NCBI RefSeq assembly: GCF_000732635.1
Contig: NZ_JPMD01000002.1
Location: 39,777 to 103,776, forward strand
DNA: 64,000 nt
Reading direction: 5' to 3'
Source: Clostridium sulfidigenes
GTDB taxonomy: Bacteria > Bacillota > Clostridia > Clostridiales > Clostridiaceae
The notes beneath the pieces are model-generated. The model was not told the origin of the DNA, did not search any database, and saw only the letters and a program-made list of their open reading frames with translations. This document shows positions 1 through 8,477 of the stretch, one piece after another. A program made the translations under genes and the position numbers. Position 1 is the stretch's first letter; each line of letters starts with the position of its first letter.

Positions 1-149
1 AAGATATTTTCGAAGAAAATAAGGCTAACCATATAGGAATTTTAACAGGGACTAAAAATTTTGCAGCACAAGACTTATATAAGAATTGCGGCTATAATCT
101 AAAAGAAAAGGTAATGATGGTAAAGTACCTTCATGACAAAGAACATTAA
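1..149 (+). CDS. GNAT-type acetyltransferase, C-terminal fragment
   Basis: The open frame enters from the left edge and ends at TAA 147-149, giving about 49 residues. They end in a G-T-K-N-F-A-A-Q-D-L-Y-K-N-C-G-Y segment followed by a hydrophobic strand. This is the usual end of a GNAT fold, where an A-x-x-L-Y-x-x-x-G-F/Y motif closes the acetyl-CoA site. The N-terminal part lies outside the window, so substrate and full length cannot be judged. The next gene starts 194 bp downstream behind its own ribosome binding site. Confidence 0.6.
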   Translation, partial: DIFEENKANHIGILTGTKNFAAQDLYKNCGYNLKEKVMMVKYLHDKEH

Positions 150-343
150 ACTACTGAGGTGTAAGCCCATTAAATACCTATAGCTAACACAACATTTTAA
201 AATATTAAGAAGTTAAAATTTAAAAATGTTAACTTTTTGCATAGTTTCATAGGTAAATATTTAACTTTTTTGTATATAAAATTTTCTCTATAAAACCATG
301 TTTATAATATAATAACTGATATACCAAGGAAGGAAGGATTAAA

Positions 344-817
344 ATGTCTATAGAAAATGTTCGTAAATATTTAAGTCAATGGAATCTTGATTCTAAAATT
401 TTAGAGTTTGATGTATCGAGTGCAACTGTTGAACTTGCAGCCCTTGCCCTTGATGTAATCCCAGCAAGAATTGCTAAAACTCTATCCTTTAAAAGTGATG
501 AAGGATGTATTTTAATTGTTACTGCTGGCGATGGCAAAATTGATAATAGCAAATTTAAAACTCAATTTAAAATGAAAGCAAAGATGTTATCTCCTGATGA
601 AGTTATCCAGATAACTGGTCACTCCATTGGAGGTGTTTGTCCCTTTGGAATAGAAAATCCTAATGTGAAAATTTATATGGATATATCTCTTAACCGATTT
701 GATACAGTATTTCCAGCTTGCGGTAGCAGTAATAGTGCCATCGAGCTTAGCTGTGATGACCTTTATAAATATTCTAAAAGTCTAGAATGGGTTGATGTTT
801 GTAAAGGCTGGATTTAA
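344..817 (+). CDS. YbaK/EbsC-family aminoacyl-tRNA deacylase-like protein
   Basis: A 157-residue protein with a strong SD (AAGGAAGG) 6-7 nt before ATG. The central part has the YbaK/ProX layout: an ARIAKTLSF segment, then G-D-G-K-I-D, and a GHSIGGVCPFG segment near residues 90-100, followed by a PACGSS stretch near 125. Family members hydrolyse mischarged tRNA such as Cys-tRNA(Pro) or Ala-tRNA(Pro) in the cytosol. Length (about 155 aa) matches stand-alone members. It appears monocistronic, with a terminator hairpin right after the stop. The exact tRNA specificity cannot be read from sequence. Confidence 0.85.
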   Translation: MSIENVRKYLSQWNLDSKILEFDVSSATVELAALALDVIPARIAKTLSFKSDEGCILIVTAGDGKIDNSKFKTQFKMKAKMLSPDEVIQITGHSIGGVCPFGIENPNVKIYMDISLNRFDTVFPACGSSNSAIELSCDDLYKYSKSLEWVDVCKGWI

Positions 818-834
818 AATAATATATTATACAT

Positions 835-883
835 TAAAGGAACATTCATGGACTGATTTTTACAGTCTTGAATGTTCCTTTTA
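835..883. terminator. bidirectional terminator between deacylase and sensor kinase genes
   Basis: Arms AAAGGAACATTCA and TGAATGTTCCTTT enclose a second small stem, with T-runs on both sides. It serves the convergent genes ending at 817 (+) and 911 (-). Confidence 0.8.
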
Positions 884-910
884 CTTTACTTAAAACTTGT
901 ATATTTTATA

Positions 911-1813
911 TTATGAACTTAATTTAAATCTTACCTCAATGGTAAAGACTTCATCCTCTAAACTAGCAGAAACCTCATGTCCCATACTTTCTGTAAGTTT
1001 CTTTACAATAGTTAATCCAAGACCTGTATTTTGTCCTGTCCTCATTCTATCTCCAGTAAAAAATCTATCAAAAACATGTTCTAAGTCTTCCTGTGTAAAG
1101 TTTTCTACCCTATTACTAAAAGTAGAAATAATTACTCCATCTACTTGCCTTTGACATATAGACATAGTTTTACTACCATGCTTTAAGGCATTTTGAAATA
1201 TATTTGTAAAAATTCTAATTACAGCATTTTCATCGGCAATTATAGCTGGTAATTTTTCTTGTAGTTGAGCTTCTACTTTAAAGTCTTTATCAACAAAATC
1301 ATTATAAAAAGCTGCTACAATTTCACGCAATAAACTTTCAACATTAACCTTTTTAAATTCTAGGTCATATTCATTGGCTTCTAATCTAGATAAATCATAA
1401 AAGCTAGTAATAAGATTTTGCAACACCTTAGAGCGTTTTTCTATAATATCTAAGTACTCCTGTTTTTCTTCTTCACTAGTAGACTCATCCCTAATTAGCT
1501 GTACATAGCCTAGAATAGATGTAAGAGGAGTTCTTAAATCATGAGATATATTAGCAATTTGCTTTCTTAAATCACTTTCACTCTTTTCATGAGCTATTCT
1601 ATCATTTTGACTTTTTTCTAATATAAAATTAATTTCACCTATCATTTCTTCAATATCTTTATTAGGGGCTGCTAATTTTAATTGTTCATTGGTTTTTATA
1701 TTTTTAAGCTTCTTCAATTCCTTATTTATATTGTTTATATTATAGCGATTTAGTAGAAAGAGCACTATAAATAATGCTGCTATACCACCAAATAAAATAG
1801 TTATATATATCAT
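911..1813 (-). CDS. sensor histidine kinase
   Basis: A 300-residue kinase with one N-terminal membrane helix (about residues 3-22), a short linker, then HisKA with the ISHDLRTPLTSILGY H-box (His91) and HATPase_c. An N-box (FQNALKHG) lies near 210 and a G-box (NTGLGLTIV) near 265. It has almost no extracytoplasmic loop, so it is of the intramembrane-sensing/BceS-like small type that often reads transporter activity. It lies at the distal end of a minus-strand cluster with a response regulator and an ABC transporter, though 200 bp separates it from the permease. The likely function is control of that transporter; the ligand is unknown. Confidence 0.88.
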   Translation of the reverse strand: MIYITILFGGIAALFIVLFLLNRYNINNINKELKKLKNIKTNEQLKLAAPNKDIEEMIGEINFILEKSQNDRIAHEKSESDLRKQIANISHDLRTPLTSILGYVQLIRDESTSEEEKQEYLDIIEKRSKVLQNLITSFYDLSRLEANEYDLEFKKVNVESLLREIVAAFYNDFVDKDFKVEAQLQEKLPAIIADENAVIRIFTNIFQNALKHGSKTMSICQRQVDGVIISTFSNRVENFTQEDLEHVFDRFFTGDRMRTGQNTGLGLTIVKKLTESMGHEVSASLEDEVFTIEVRFKLSS

Positions 1814-2015
1814 TTAATGCTCCTCCCAAGACTTACGCCCTAAATATATTTCTTCAAATAACGAAACTCTCTTAACCCCCATAAACAGAACAAATAGTTA
1901 ACTATTTTAATATTTAACTATATTCCTATTTTACTATTTAACTAGGTTTATATTCATATAGTTTCATATTTAAATAGGTATGAATTTATATATGTGTGAA
2001 TTTAAATAATTAATT

Positions 2016-2780
2016 CTATTTTATCTCTCTTCTTCTAAAGGAAATAATTCCTATAACCGTTATTAAAGTGATGTATACTATACCTAGTACATAAAATTTT
2101 GTAATATCCTCAGAAAGAACCCTGTCTTGACCTACTATAAATTTAATGTTGTAAGAAACTAAATATAATTGTATTTTTGCAAATATAGGTTTATAGTAAC
2201 CTAGCAGCTTAATTATTCCTGGAAATATAGCTACTACCCCTAGATAAGCAAATGCAAATATATTATTATTCTTAATATTAAAAGCAAGTAAATTTGCAAT
2301 AGCAATTCCTGTTAGCCAAAGTGGGAATACAGCAATGAGTTTATTCCCAAAATTACCAAGTGTTTCTGCCATAGTTGCTCCACCTAAACCAAGACATATA
2401 TAAGAACTTAATATTAACACAGTGGCAACTATAATTAAAGATACTGTGGCTACAATCACTTCTACAATAAATTTTCCTAAATATATTTTTGTTCTATTAA
2501 TCCCAAAGGATACTGTATTTTTTAAAGTTTGATGCTTATGTTCATCTGAAAATACAATATCTACAATCATAATTACAGAATAATAAATTAATGTAAAAAG
2601 ACCTGTTGAAATCATTAGCATATCTGGCATTGTTATTCTGTTAATTGCTGCTTGGTCTTTCATAAACCATAATGCTAATACATTAACTAGAATACATATC
2701 AATGAAGAAGTTCCAACTAAAACATAAGGATATTTACGATGAGTAGTTCTATATAATTCACTTTTTATATAATTAAGCAT
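2016..2780 (-). CDS. ABC-2-type transporter permease
   Basis: About 254 residues with six hydrophobic segments, typical of BcrB/LanE-like permeases of antimicrobial-peptide or bacitracin ABC exporters. I take ATG 2780 as the start because it is preceded by GGAGGTG at 6-nt spacing; the open frame runs slightly further upstream through that SD. The start overlaps the last codons of the ATPase gene (stop 2773-2775), which implies translational coupling. The protein would sit in the cytoplasmic membrane with the ATPase at 2773-3697. Confidence 0.8.
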   Translation of the reverse strand: MLNYIKSELYRTTHRKYPYVLVGTSSLICILVNVLALWFMKDQAAINRITMPDMLMISTGLFTLIYYSVIMIVDIVFSDEHKHQTLKNTVSFGINRTKIYLGKFIVEVIVATVSLIIVATVLILSSYICLGLGGATMAETLGNFGNKLIAVFPLWLTGIAIANLLAFNIKNNNIFAFAYLGVVAIFPGIIKLLGYYKPIFAKIQLYLVSYNIKFIVGQDRVLSEDITKFYVLGIVYITLITVIGIISFRRREIK

Positions 2781-3697
2781 TGATAACACCTCCAACTAAT
2801 GAAACAAAGTATTCTTCTAAATTGGTTCCCTTTATATTCATAGAATTTAACTCTACCCCATTTTTAACAATTGCACTGCTTACCATGGAAGGTGTATCTT
2901 TAAATTTATAAATTCGAATTATGTTATTAGGTAATACCTCATATTCATGACAATTTAGTTTATCCTCTAACAGTACTGCTGCCTTCTCAGCATTATCTAC
3001 TGATATCTCTAAACATTCCTTACACTTCTCCTTAAGTTCTTCTGCAGAAATCTGTTCTACCATCTGTCCTCTCTCAATAAAGCCATATTCCGTTGCTATA
3101 CTAGCTAATTCACTTAGTATATGACTAGAAATTATTATGGTAATATTCTTCTCTTCATTTAGTTTTAAAAGAAGATTACGAATTTCAACAATCCCCATTG
3201 GATCAAGTCCATTTATTGGTTCATCTAAAACTAAAAAGTCCGGATTATTCATCATTGCAAGAGCTAACCCTAATCTCTGTTTCATACCTAAAGAAAAACT
3301 CTTAAATTTTTTCTTTTTAGTATCTTCAAGTCCTACATCTTTAAGTAATTGTTTTATGCATTCTGAACCAGCTATTCCTCTTTGAACTCTATAATACTCA
3401 AGATTTTCCTCCGCCGTTAAATATGGAAAAAAACTTGGAGTTTCAATCATTGCTCCTATTCTTTTTCTTGAAATCTCTAAACCTTTTTCCGTAGTTTCTG
3501 AGAATAATTGTATCTCACCACTAGTTATCATAGTTTGGCCTGCAATCATCCTTAATAAAGTAGTTTTACCAGCACCATTTTTTCCTACCAATCCATATAT
3601 TGAGCCTTTTTTTTATATTTATATTAGTATCCTTTACTGCCTCAAATTTTCCGTAGGATTTACTTAAATTTCTCGTAATCAATATACTTTCTTCCAT
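2773..3697 (-). CDS. ABC transporter ATP-binding protein, frame interrupted at an A8 run
   Basis: The C-terminal 272 codons carry Walker A (GKNGAGKTT), signature (FSLGMKQRLGLALAM), Walker B (FLVLDEPINGLDP) and the H-loop (ISSHIL): a BcrA-type ATPase. The N-terminus is in another frame. ATG 3697, behind GGTGAG, begins MEESILITRNLSKSYGKF and continues to NINIKK. There the A8 run at 3607-3614 (T8 on plus) shifts the frame by one; seven A would read on into GSIYGLVGKNGAGKTT. The restored protein is 307 aa, normal for the family. Either one base was added in the sequence or allele, or slippage restores the frame. It is co-transcribed with the permease and follows the regulator gene. Confidence 0.85.
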
Positions 3698-3785
3698 AAA
3701 TCTCACCCTTCCCTTTTCTCATTGTCTTTATTATAAAATTCAAAACTCAATAAACACTTAAGAAAAGTTAAAGAAATCATAAAGT

Positions 3786-4481
3786 TTATTCAGCCATAGT
3801 AAACCCTATACCCCAAATAGTTTTTATATACTCTGTATCCTTATCTAATTTTGATATCTTAGATCTAATATTACTAATATGCACATTTACAGTATTATCT
3901 TCTCCATAGAACTCTTCATTCCATATATTCTTATACAAGTTTTCTCTAGTAAATACTTTTTTAGGATGAGTTAGTAAAAGCTCTAGTATAGAAAACTCTC
4001 TTACCGTTAGTGTAAGGTCATTTCCATTCACTGTGACCTTCATAGCTTCCTTATCCAGCTCTAAATTCTTATAAGCTAAGACCTGCCCCTTATCCTCTGA
4101 AGTACTAAATCTTTTATATCTTCTCAGTTGGGCTTCTACTCTTGCAGCAACTTCACTTATCTCAAAGGGTTTAGTAATATAGTCATCTGCACCTAATTTC
4201 AGCAGCTTTACCTTATCTGAAATCTCAGTTTTCGCAGAGATAATAATAATTGGCATAGTTTTTGATTTTCTAATTTCTCCTATCAACTCTTCTCCAGTTA
4301 ATCCTGGTAACATTAAATCTAAAAGAATCAAATCATAATTATACATGTTAATGCACATTCTAGCTTCACTACCTGAATATGCACTGCTCACTTCATAATT
4401 TTGCTTTTTAAGAATCTTGCATAGTAATCCATTTATATCTACATCATCTTCTACTACTAAAATAGATATTCTTTCTTCCAT
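3786..4481 (-). CDS. OmpR/PhoB-family response regulator
   Basis: About 231 residues from ATG 4481, chosen because GAGGGGTG precedes it at good spacing. The receiver domain has the acidic pair EDD (11-13), phospho-acceptor Asp55 in ILLDLMLPG and the switch lysine in ITKPFE. The C-terminal winged helix has the typical LTLTVREFSILELLLTHP and SNIRSKI segments. It is the first gene of the transporter/kinase cluster, and most likely pairs with the kinase at 911-1813 to regulate the ABC genes. No DNA target is visible that I can justify. Confidence 0.92.
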   Translation of the reverse strand: MEERISILVVEDDVDINGLLCKILKKQNYEVSSAYSGSEARMCINMYNYDLILLDLMLPGLTGEELIGEIRKSKTMPIIIISAKTEISDKVKLLKLGADDYITKPFEISEVAARVEAQLRRYKRFSTSEDKGQVLAYKNLELDKEAMKVTVNGNDLTLTVREFSILELLLTHPKKVFTRENLYKNIWNEEFYGEDNTVNVHISNIRSKISKLDKDTEYIKTIWGIGFTMAE

Positions 4482-4564
4482 ATATAACACCCCTCTTTAT
4501 TAGTATCGTAATGGAACTTACATATATATTCTCTATATACTTTATATCACATAATTAACTATAG

Positions 4565-4692
4565 ATAAACAGAGTTCTTAGTGTCAATTTATTTGATACT
4601 TAGAAATCGTTATCCAGGGACGTACCAGCTCTTTTACTCCCACTTCGAAGAAGATGGGAGTATTAGAGCTGGTAGTCATCGGATAAACAGAG
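4565..4692 (+). repeat. structured interspersed repeat, copy 1
   Basis: About 128 nt with two hairpins: CTTAGTGTCAA/TTGATACTTAG and a long stem ACCAGCTCT..ACTCCCA / TGGGAGT..AGAGCTGGT with loop CTTCGAAGAAGA. Between and around them are TTATCC/GGATAA and GAC/GTC pairings. A second copy lies inverted at 48433-48548, with single-stranded parts nearly identical and stems changed in compensatory fashion. It sits between the response regulator gene and the DUF3343 operon terminator. Family unknown to me. Confidence 0.75.
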
Positions 4693-4693
4693 T

Positions 4694-4731
4694 AAAAAAG
4701 AACCTATCCTGTTACAGATAGATTCTTTCTA
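4694..4731 (-). terminator. terminator after the DUF3343 gene
   Basis: Minus-strand hairpin AAGAATCTATCTG..CAGGATAGGTTCTT followed by TTTTT, immediately downstream of the stop at 4733. Confidence 0.75.
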
Positions 4732-4732
4732 T

Positions 4733-4969
4733 TTATTCACATTCATATACAAGAATGCTTTCATTACCCTCAATCTTAAATATCTTTTCAATATCTTCAG
4801 TTATCATATTGTTTATATCTCTGTCTGTAATAAATTTAACCCCAATTCCACAGTTAGAGCTAAGCCTTCTTGGAACTGGCATAGTTTCATTAGTAATTTC
4901 AAGACTATCTAAATATCTATGATATTTTATAGCCCCTGAATGTGTGAAAAAAACTCCAATATACTGCAT
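4733..4969 (-). CDS. DUF3343 protein, putative Se/S carrier-like
   Basis: A 78-residue protein with the DUF3343 pattern: a HSGAIKYHRYL segment at 10-20, a PVPRRLSSNCGIGVKF segment with a conserved Cys near residue 40, and a C-terminal strand. Members are small carrier-like proteins that co-occur with YedF/TusA-like proteins and YedE transporters in selenium-using anaerobes. Here it lies 1 bp after the TusA-like gene and ends the operon. Biochemical function in the family is not established; a role carrying Se or S as a persulfide/selenide is inferred from context and the conserved cysteine. Confidence 0.75.
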   Translation of the reverse strand: MQYIGVFFTHSGAIKYHRYLDSLEITNETMPVPRRLSSNCGIGVKFITDRDINNMITEDIEKIFKIEGNESILVYECE

Positions 4970-4970
4970 T

Positions 4971-5177
4971 CTATTTAACTGCCTTTATTAGAAAATCTTC
5001 TTCTACTTCTGTAACTACAGCATTTAAACCTGCATTTTTAATAAACCTTGAAACATTTTCCTTAGCCACATTATTATCAACTAATATTTCAAATCCATCT
5101 TTGTTTGCACTTAATGCTTTTTTAGCCATTAAAACTGGTTGAGGACAGCTCATCCCCCTTGCATCTACCTTAACCAA
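4971..5177 (-). CDS. TusA/YedF-like sulfurtransferase
   Basis: About 68 residues. The TusA signature DARGMSCPQPV gives the active cysteine (Cys11). The rest fits the two-layer alpha/beta TusA fold, ending in EEDFLIKAVK. The likely start is TTG 5177, with SD AAGGTGG upstream; the open frame also continues to 5189. It overlaps the end of the YedE-like gene by 8 nt, so translation is probably coupled. TusA-like proteins shuttle persulfide sulfur, and YedF-type relatives next to YedE are linked with selenium trafficking. Confidence 0.85.
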   Translation of the reverse strand: MVKVDARGMSCPQPVLMAKKALSANKDGFEILVDNNVAKENVSRFIKNAGLNAVVTEVEEDFLIKAVK

Positions 5178-6267
5178 TAGAAACACCACCTTTGCTATCA
5201 GCTTTACTCTTACTTATGTTAAACGATTTATTCATACAGAAATAAGAAATCCCTAATAATATTGCTATTCCTATAAATATTGCAATCTTTCCATTGCCAG
5301 TAGGACCTTCTCCTGAAGATGCTAATTTGAAGTTATGTGCAAAAGCTGCTCCAACAATCATCCCCATTACTGTGATTGCAGAATCTGCATTTCCTTCCCC
5401 AGCAAGTATTAATTGTCTTAATGGGCATCCTCCTAAAAGTACTGAACCCCAACCTGCAACTAACATACCCATAAAGTTCCATAGTGCATCATTATGAGCT
5501 ATAGGTTGTTCAACAAAGCCTAGTTTAAAATCTCCTAGAACTAAGTTTCCTATTAATGTTACTACAAATATTGATATAAATCCCCACATTAAATAACTAT
5601 CTTTAAACATGATTAAATCCCTAATTCCACCTACCATGCAAAGTCTTGTTCTTTGTGCTACAATTCCTATAATAAGTCCTGCTGCTAAAGCAAACCATAT
5701 AGGTGCATGCATAGAACCTGGACCCTTTGCACTAAAGAATATAAATGCTGGAGCAGATATTAATAATACTAATAACATTATTGCTATTACTGGCATTGCA
5801 TATCCTTCAGCTGTAGTTAAATTATAATTTCTCTTTAAAGTAAAGCCTCTGTTTAAAAATTGAATTCCAACAAATATCCCTGCTGCAAATCCAAGTAAGC
5901 CTACTACAGCATTTAAGTCTCCACCAGCAATTCTAAGAACCATTCTAAGTGGACATCCTAAGAATACTAGAGCACCAATCATAACTATAGCACCAAGAAT
6001 AAATCTTAAGAATGGTGAAGAACCACCTTTTACTTTGAATTCCTTTGTAAATAGTGCAATTATAAATGCTCCTAAAACTATACCTATTACTTCTGGTCTT
6101 ATATACTGTACAACTTCAGCTCTATGTAGTCCTACAGCACCTGCTATATCTCTTAAGAAACAGGCTATACAAGCACCCATGTTTTTAGGATTCCCTAAAT
6201 ACACCAAAGCTACAGATAATAGACCAATGATTCCACCAGCAAAAATTATGCCTCTTTTTTCTTTCAC
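5170..6267 (-). CDS. yedE: YedE-like selenium/sulfur transporter
   Basis: A 365-residue polytopic membrane protein with about ten helices in two related halves. Each half has a conserved cysteine in the context of the YeeE/YedE family (FLGCPLRMVLRIAGGDLNA and LLGGCPLRQLILAGEGNAD). These G-C-P-L-R motifs bind or pass thiosulfate-type sulfur or selenium species across the membrane. Placement with a TusA-like protein and DUF3343 favours the YedE selenium-transporter branch. It is the first gene of a three-gene minus-strand operon, divergent from the desulfurase gene. The selenium assignment is by context. Confidence 0.8.
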   Translation of the reverse strand: MKEKRGIIFAGGIIGLLSVALVYLGNPKNMGACIACFLRDIAGAVGLHRAEVVQYIRPEVIGIVLGAFIIALFTKEFKVKGGSSPFLRFILGAIVMIGALVFLGCPLRMVLRIAGGDLNAVVGLLGFAAGIFVGIQFLNRGFTLKRNYNLTTAEGYAMPVIAIMLLVLLISAPAFIFFSAKGPGSMHAPIWFALAAGLIIGIVAQRTRLCMVGGIRDLIMFKDSYLMWGFISIFVVTLIGNLVLGDFKLGFVEQPIAHNDALWNFMGMLVAGWGSVLLGGCPLRQLILAGEGNADSAITVMGMIVGAAFAHNFKLASSGEGPTGNGKIAIFIGIAILLGISYFCMNKSFNISKSKADSKGGVSIG

Positions 6268-6528
6268 CGTTCATCCCCCCATATATTTGATAAATATAAT
6301 AAATTTTGATAATACTTCATCCAAAGTAAATTTTAACATATATTTATATTTTTATTAAATTTTTATTACAAATAGACGAAGAACAATCTATTTGTTTTTT
6401 TAATACTTATGTAACCCTAATATATAAAACCTTTATATTTAATTCTCTATGATATAATAATGTAGGAAAAAATGTTTATTTTTAAAGCTTTAATTAGATA
6501 TAGGATATATAGATTTCAGGAGGTAATT

Positions 6529-7704
6529 ATGAGAAAAGTATATTTAGATAATGGTGCTACATCCTTTCCTAAACCTAATTCTGTAGCTGAAGCTATGACA
6601 AATTATATTGTTAATGTAGGTGGAAATGTAAATAGGGGTAGTTATGATAGTTCCTTTAATGCAGAAAACATAGTCTATGAAACTAGAGAACTACTCTGTG
6701 AACTATTTAATTTTTCAAAACCTGAAAATGTAATTTTTACTAGCAATATAACTCATAGTCTTAATGTTATTTTAAAAGGATTTTTAAAGGCTGGTGACCA
6801 TGTGATTACTTCTTCTATGGAACATAATGCAGTACTTCGCCCTTTAAACGCCTTACAAAGCAAAGGTATAGAGCACTCTGTAGTATCTTGTAATTCCCTA
6901 GGACAGTTAAATTCATCTGATTTACATAAATACCTTAAGCCTAATACTAAAGCTGTAGTAATGACTCATAGCTCTAATGTATGTGGAACTATTATGCCCT
7001 TTGAAGAAATAGGACAGTTCTGCAAGGCAAACAATATTTGCTTCATTGCAGACACAGCACAAACAGCCGGATCAATTCCAATAGATATGGAGAAAATGAA
7101 TATAGATGTTTTATGTTTTACTGGTCATAAGGGACTTCTTGGACCTCAAGGTATAGGTGGGTTTTTGATAAAAGATGAATTAGCTAAAATAACTACTCCT
7201 CTTATAGAAGGTGGTACTGGTAGCTTCTCTGAATATGAAATTCAACCTGATTACATGCCTGATAAATTTGAAGGTGGTACTCCAAATATACCTGGAATAT
7301 TTGGCTTAAATGCAGCCTTAAAATATCTAAAGGAAAAAGGACTTAGTAGTATAAAAGATCATGAAATGAAATTAACTAAACTATTTTTAGATAACATTAA
7401 GGATATAAAAGAAATTAAAGTTCTGGGACTACCTTCTGCTGAAAATAGGACTTCTGTAGTATCCATTGATTTTCATAAGGGTGATAATGGTCAAATATCC
7501 CATATGCTATCCAAAAACCACGGCATATCTGTGAGATGTGGGCTTCATTGTGCACCATCAGCTCATAAGACCTTAGGCTCTTTCCCTAACGGAACAGTAA
7601 GATTCGCCTTTGGCTCCTTTAACACTGAAGATGATGTATTATATGCTGTTAATGCTATTAAAGAAGTAATTGCTTCATCAGATAATAACACTCTATGGTT
7701 TTAA
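6529..7704 (+). CDS. class-V aminotransferase, cysteine desulfurase/selenocysteine lyase-like
   Basis: About 391 residues from ATG 6529, which has a strong SD (CAGGAGG); the open frame extends upstream to 6472 without an SD. The PLP lysine is in CFTGHKGLLGPQG, and the catalytic cysteine loop is SVRCGLHCAPSAHK near the C-terminus. It belongs to the branch often annotated as cysteine desulfurase family protein in clostridia. It would release S or Se from Cys/Sec to a carrier; the divergent yedE-tusA-DUF3343 operon suggests the partner is the TusA-like protein. The riboswitch transcript starting near 8200 points antisense into its 3' end. Confidence 0.85.
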   Translation: MRKVYLDNGATSFPKPNSVAEAMTNYIVNVGGNVNRGSYDSSFNAENIVYETRELLCELFNFSKPENVIFTSNITHSLNVILKGFLKAGDHVITSSMEHNAVLRPLNALQSKGIEHSVVSCNSLGQLNSSDLHKYLKPNTKAVVMTHSSNVCGTIMPFEEIGQFCKANNICFIADTAQTAGSIPIDMEKMNIDVLCFTGHKGLLGPQGIGGFLIKDELAKITTPLIEGGTGSFSEYEIQPDYMPDKFEGGTPNIPGIFGLNAALKYLKEKGLSSIKDHEMKLTKLFLDNIKDIKEIKVLGLPSAENRTSVVSIDFHKGDNGQISHMLSKNHGISVRCGLHCAPSAHKTLGSFPNGTVRFAFGSFNTEDDVLYAVNAIKEVIASSDNNTLWF

Positions 7705-7710
7705 CAATAT

Positions 7711-7757
7711 AATAATTAAAGGCTCAAAGATGCAATATCTTCAAACCTTTAATTATT
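7711..7757. terminator. terminator after the desulfurase gene
   Basis: Arms AATAATTAAAGG and CCTTTAATTATT, followed on plus by an AT-rich stretch ending in TTTTTT. The stem is AT-rich and probably works in both directions. Confidence 0.65.
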
Positions 7758-7823
7758 ATATATAAATTTTTTATAGGGCAATAATTATTAGGGATTTAAA
7801 GTTATATATTTACTTAACAACAA

Positions 7824-7852
7824 AACCCCTTAACTCTTCAGTTAAGGGGTAT
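7824..7852 (-). terminator. intrinsic terminator of the cobalamin riboswitch transcript
   Basis: On minus: ACCCCTTAACT-GAAG-AGTTAAGGGGT followed by TTTGTTG. It lies about 105 nt after the riboswitch aptamer and just before the 3' end of the convergent desulfurase gene. Confidence 0.8.
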
Positions 7853-7956
7853 AAAAATCACAGAAAAATTACATTAAAGTATATGCTATGCTTTAATATA
7901 TATCCATTCTTTTATAACACCCCTCCATCTACCGTAGAGTATCTAGTGTATTAATA

Positions 7957-8107
7957 TAGGCAGGTCTTCTGACTTTGGTTCACAGTTGCTTCAGCCTTCC
8001 CAACATTCGTCAGTGGCGCTTTAAGAAGCTTCTCCCCATTACAGCGGCGGGACCGTATAAGATTTTCACTTACTTCCCTTTTAAACAAAGTATTAAACTT
8101 TGTACCT
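7957..8107 (-). promoter_or_regulatory. cobalamin riboswitch without an adjacent target gene
   Basis: Read on minus, all cobalamin-aptamer landmarks are present: the GGTCCCGCCGCTGTAATGGGG-like core (split here as GGTCCCGCCGC and TGTAATGGGG), GCGCCACTG, GGGAAGGC and the terminal AGTCAGAAGACCTGCC. A sigma-A promoter lies about 100 nt upstream and a terminator about 105 nt downstream. No minus-strand gene follows; a GAGGGGTG SD-like site leads only to a four-codon ORF (ATG near 7908), possibly the stump of a lost gene. Read-through would run antisense to the gene at 6529-7704. Confidence 0.93.
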
Positions 8108-8207
8108 CTATTATTTTTATATTAAATTTTCTCTTTATTAATCAGCTTATGTAAGCTAATGCTATATATTGCTTTTTAATATAATATAGTGTATCAACTA
8201 CAATATC

Positions 8208-8236
8208 ATTATACTACCTTTACCCATGTAATTCAA
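8208..8236 (-). promoter_or_regulatory. sigma-A promoter of the orphan cobalamin riboswitch
   Basis: On minus: TTGAAT (8236-8231), 17-nt spacer, TATAAT (8213-8208). The start is expected near 8201. Confidence 0.75.
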
Positions 8237-8477
8237 GGATTTTCCTTGATTTTCATTTAGTATCTTATACAATACCCTTATTATTGTTATTAATTTCCTT
8301 CAATATAAAAGTATAAGTAATTTATACATAAAAGTTATATCCTTAAGCCTTTAATAATATATTACAATATATTGTATTTAACATAAACTTAACTTAATTA
8401 AACTTTAAGTTTATACACTTTAAGTTTATAATACACTTGTTTAAATATATCTTAAAATATAAATTTGAGGTGCTTAT

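Noticed and set aside
897..1154. Plus-strand frame opposite the sensor kinase
   Set aside because: Antisense shadow of a gene with complete kinase motifs.
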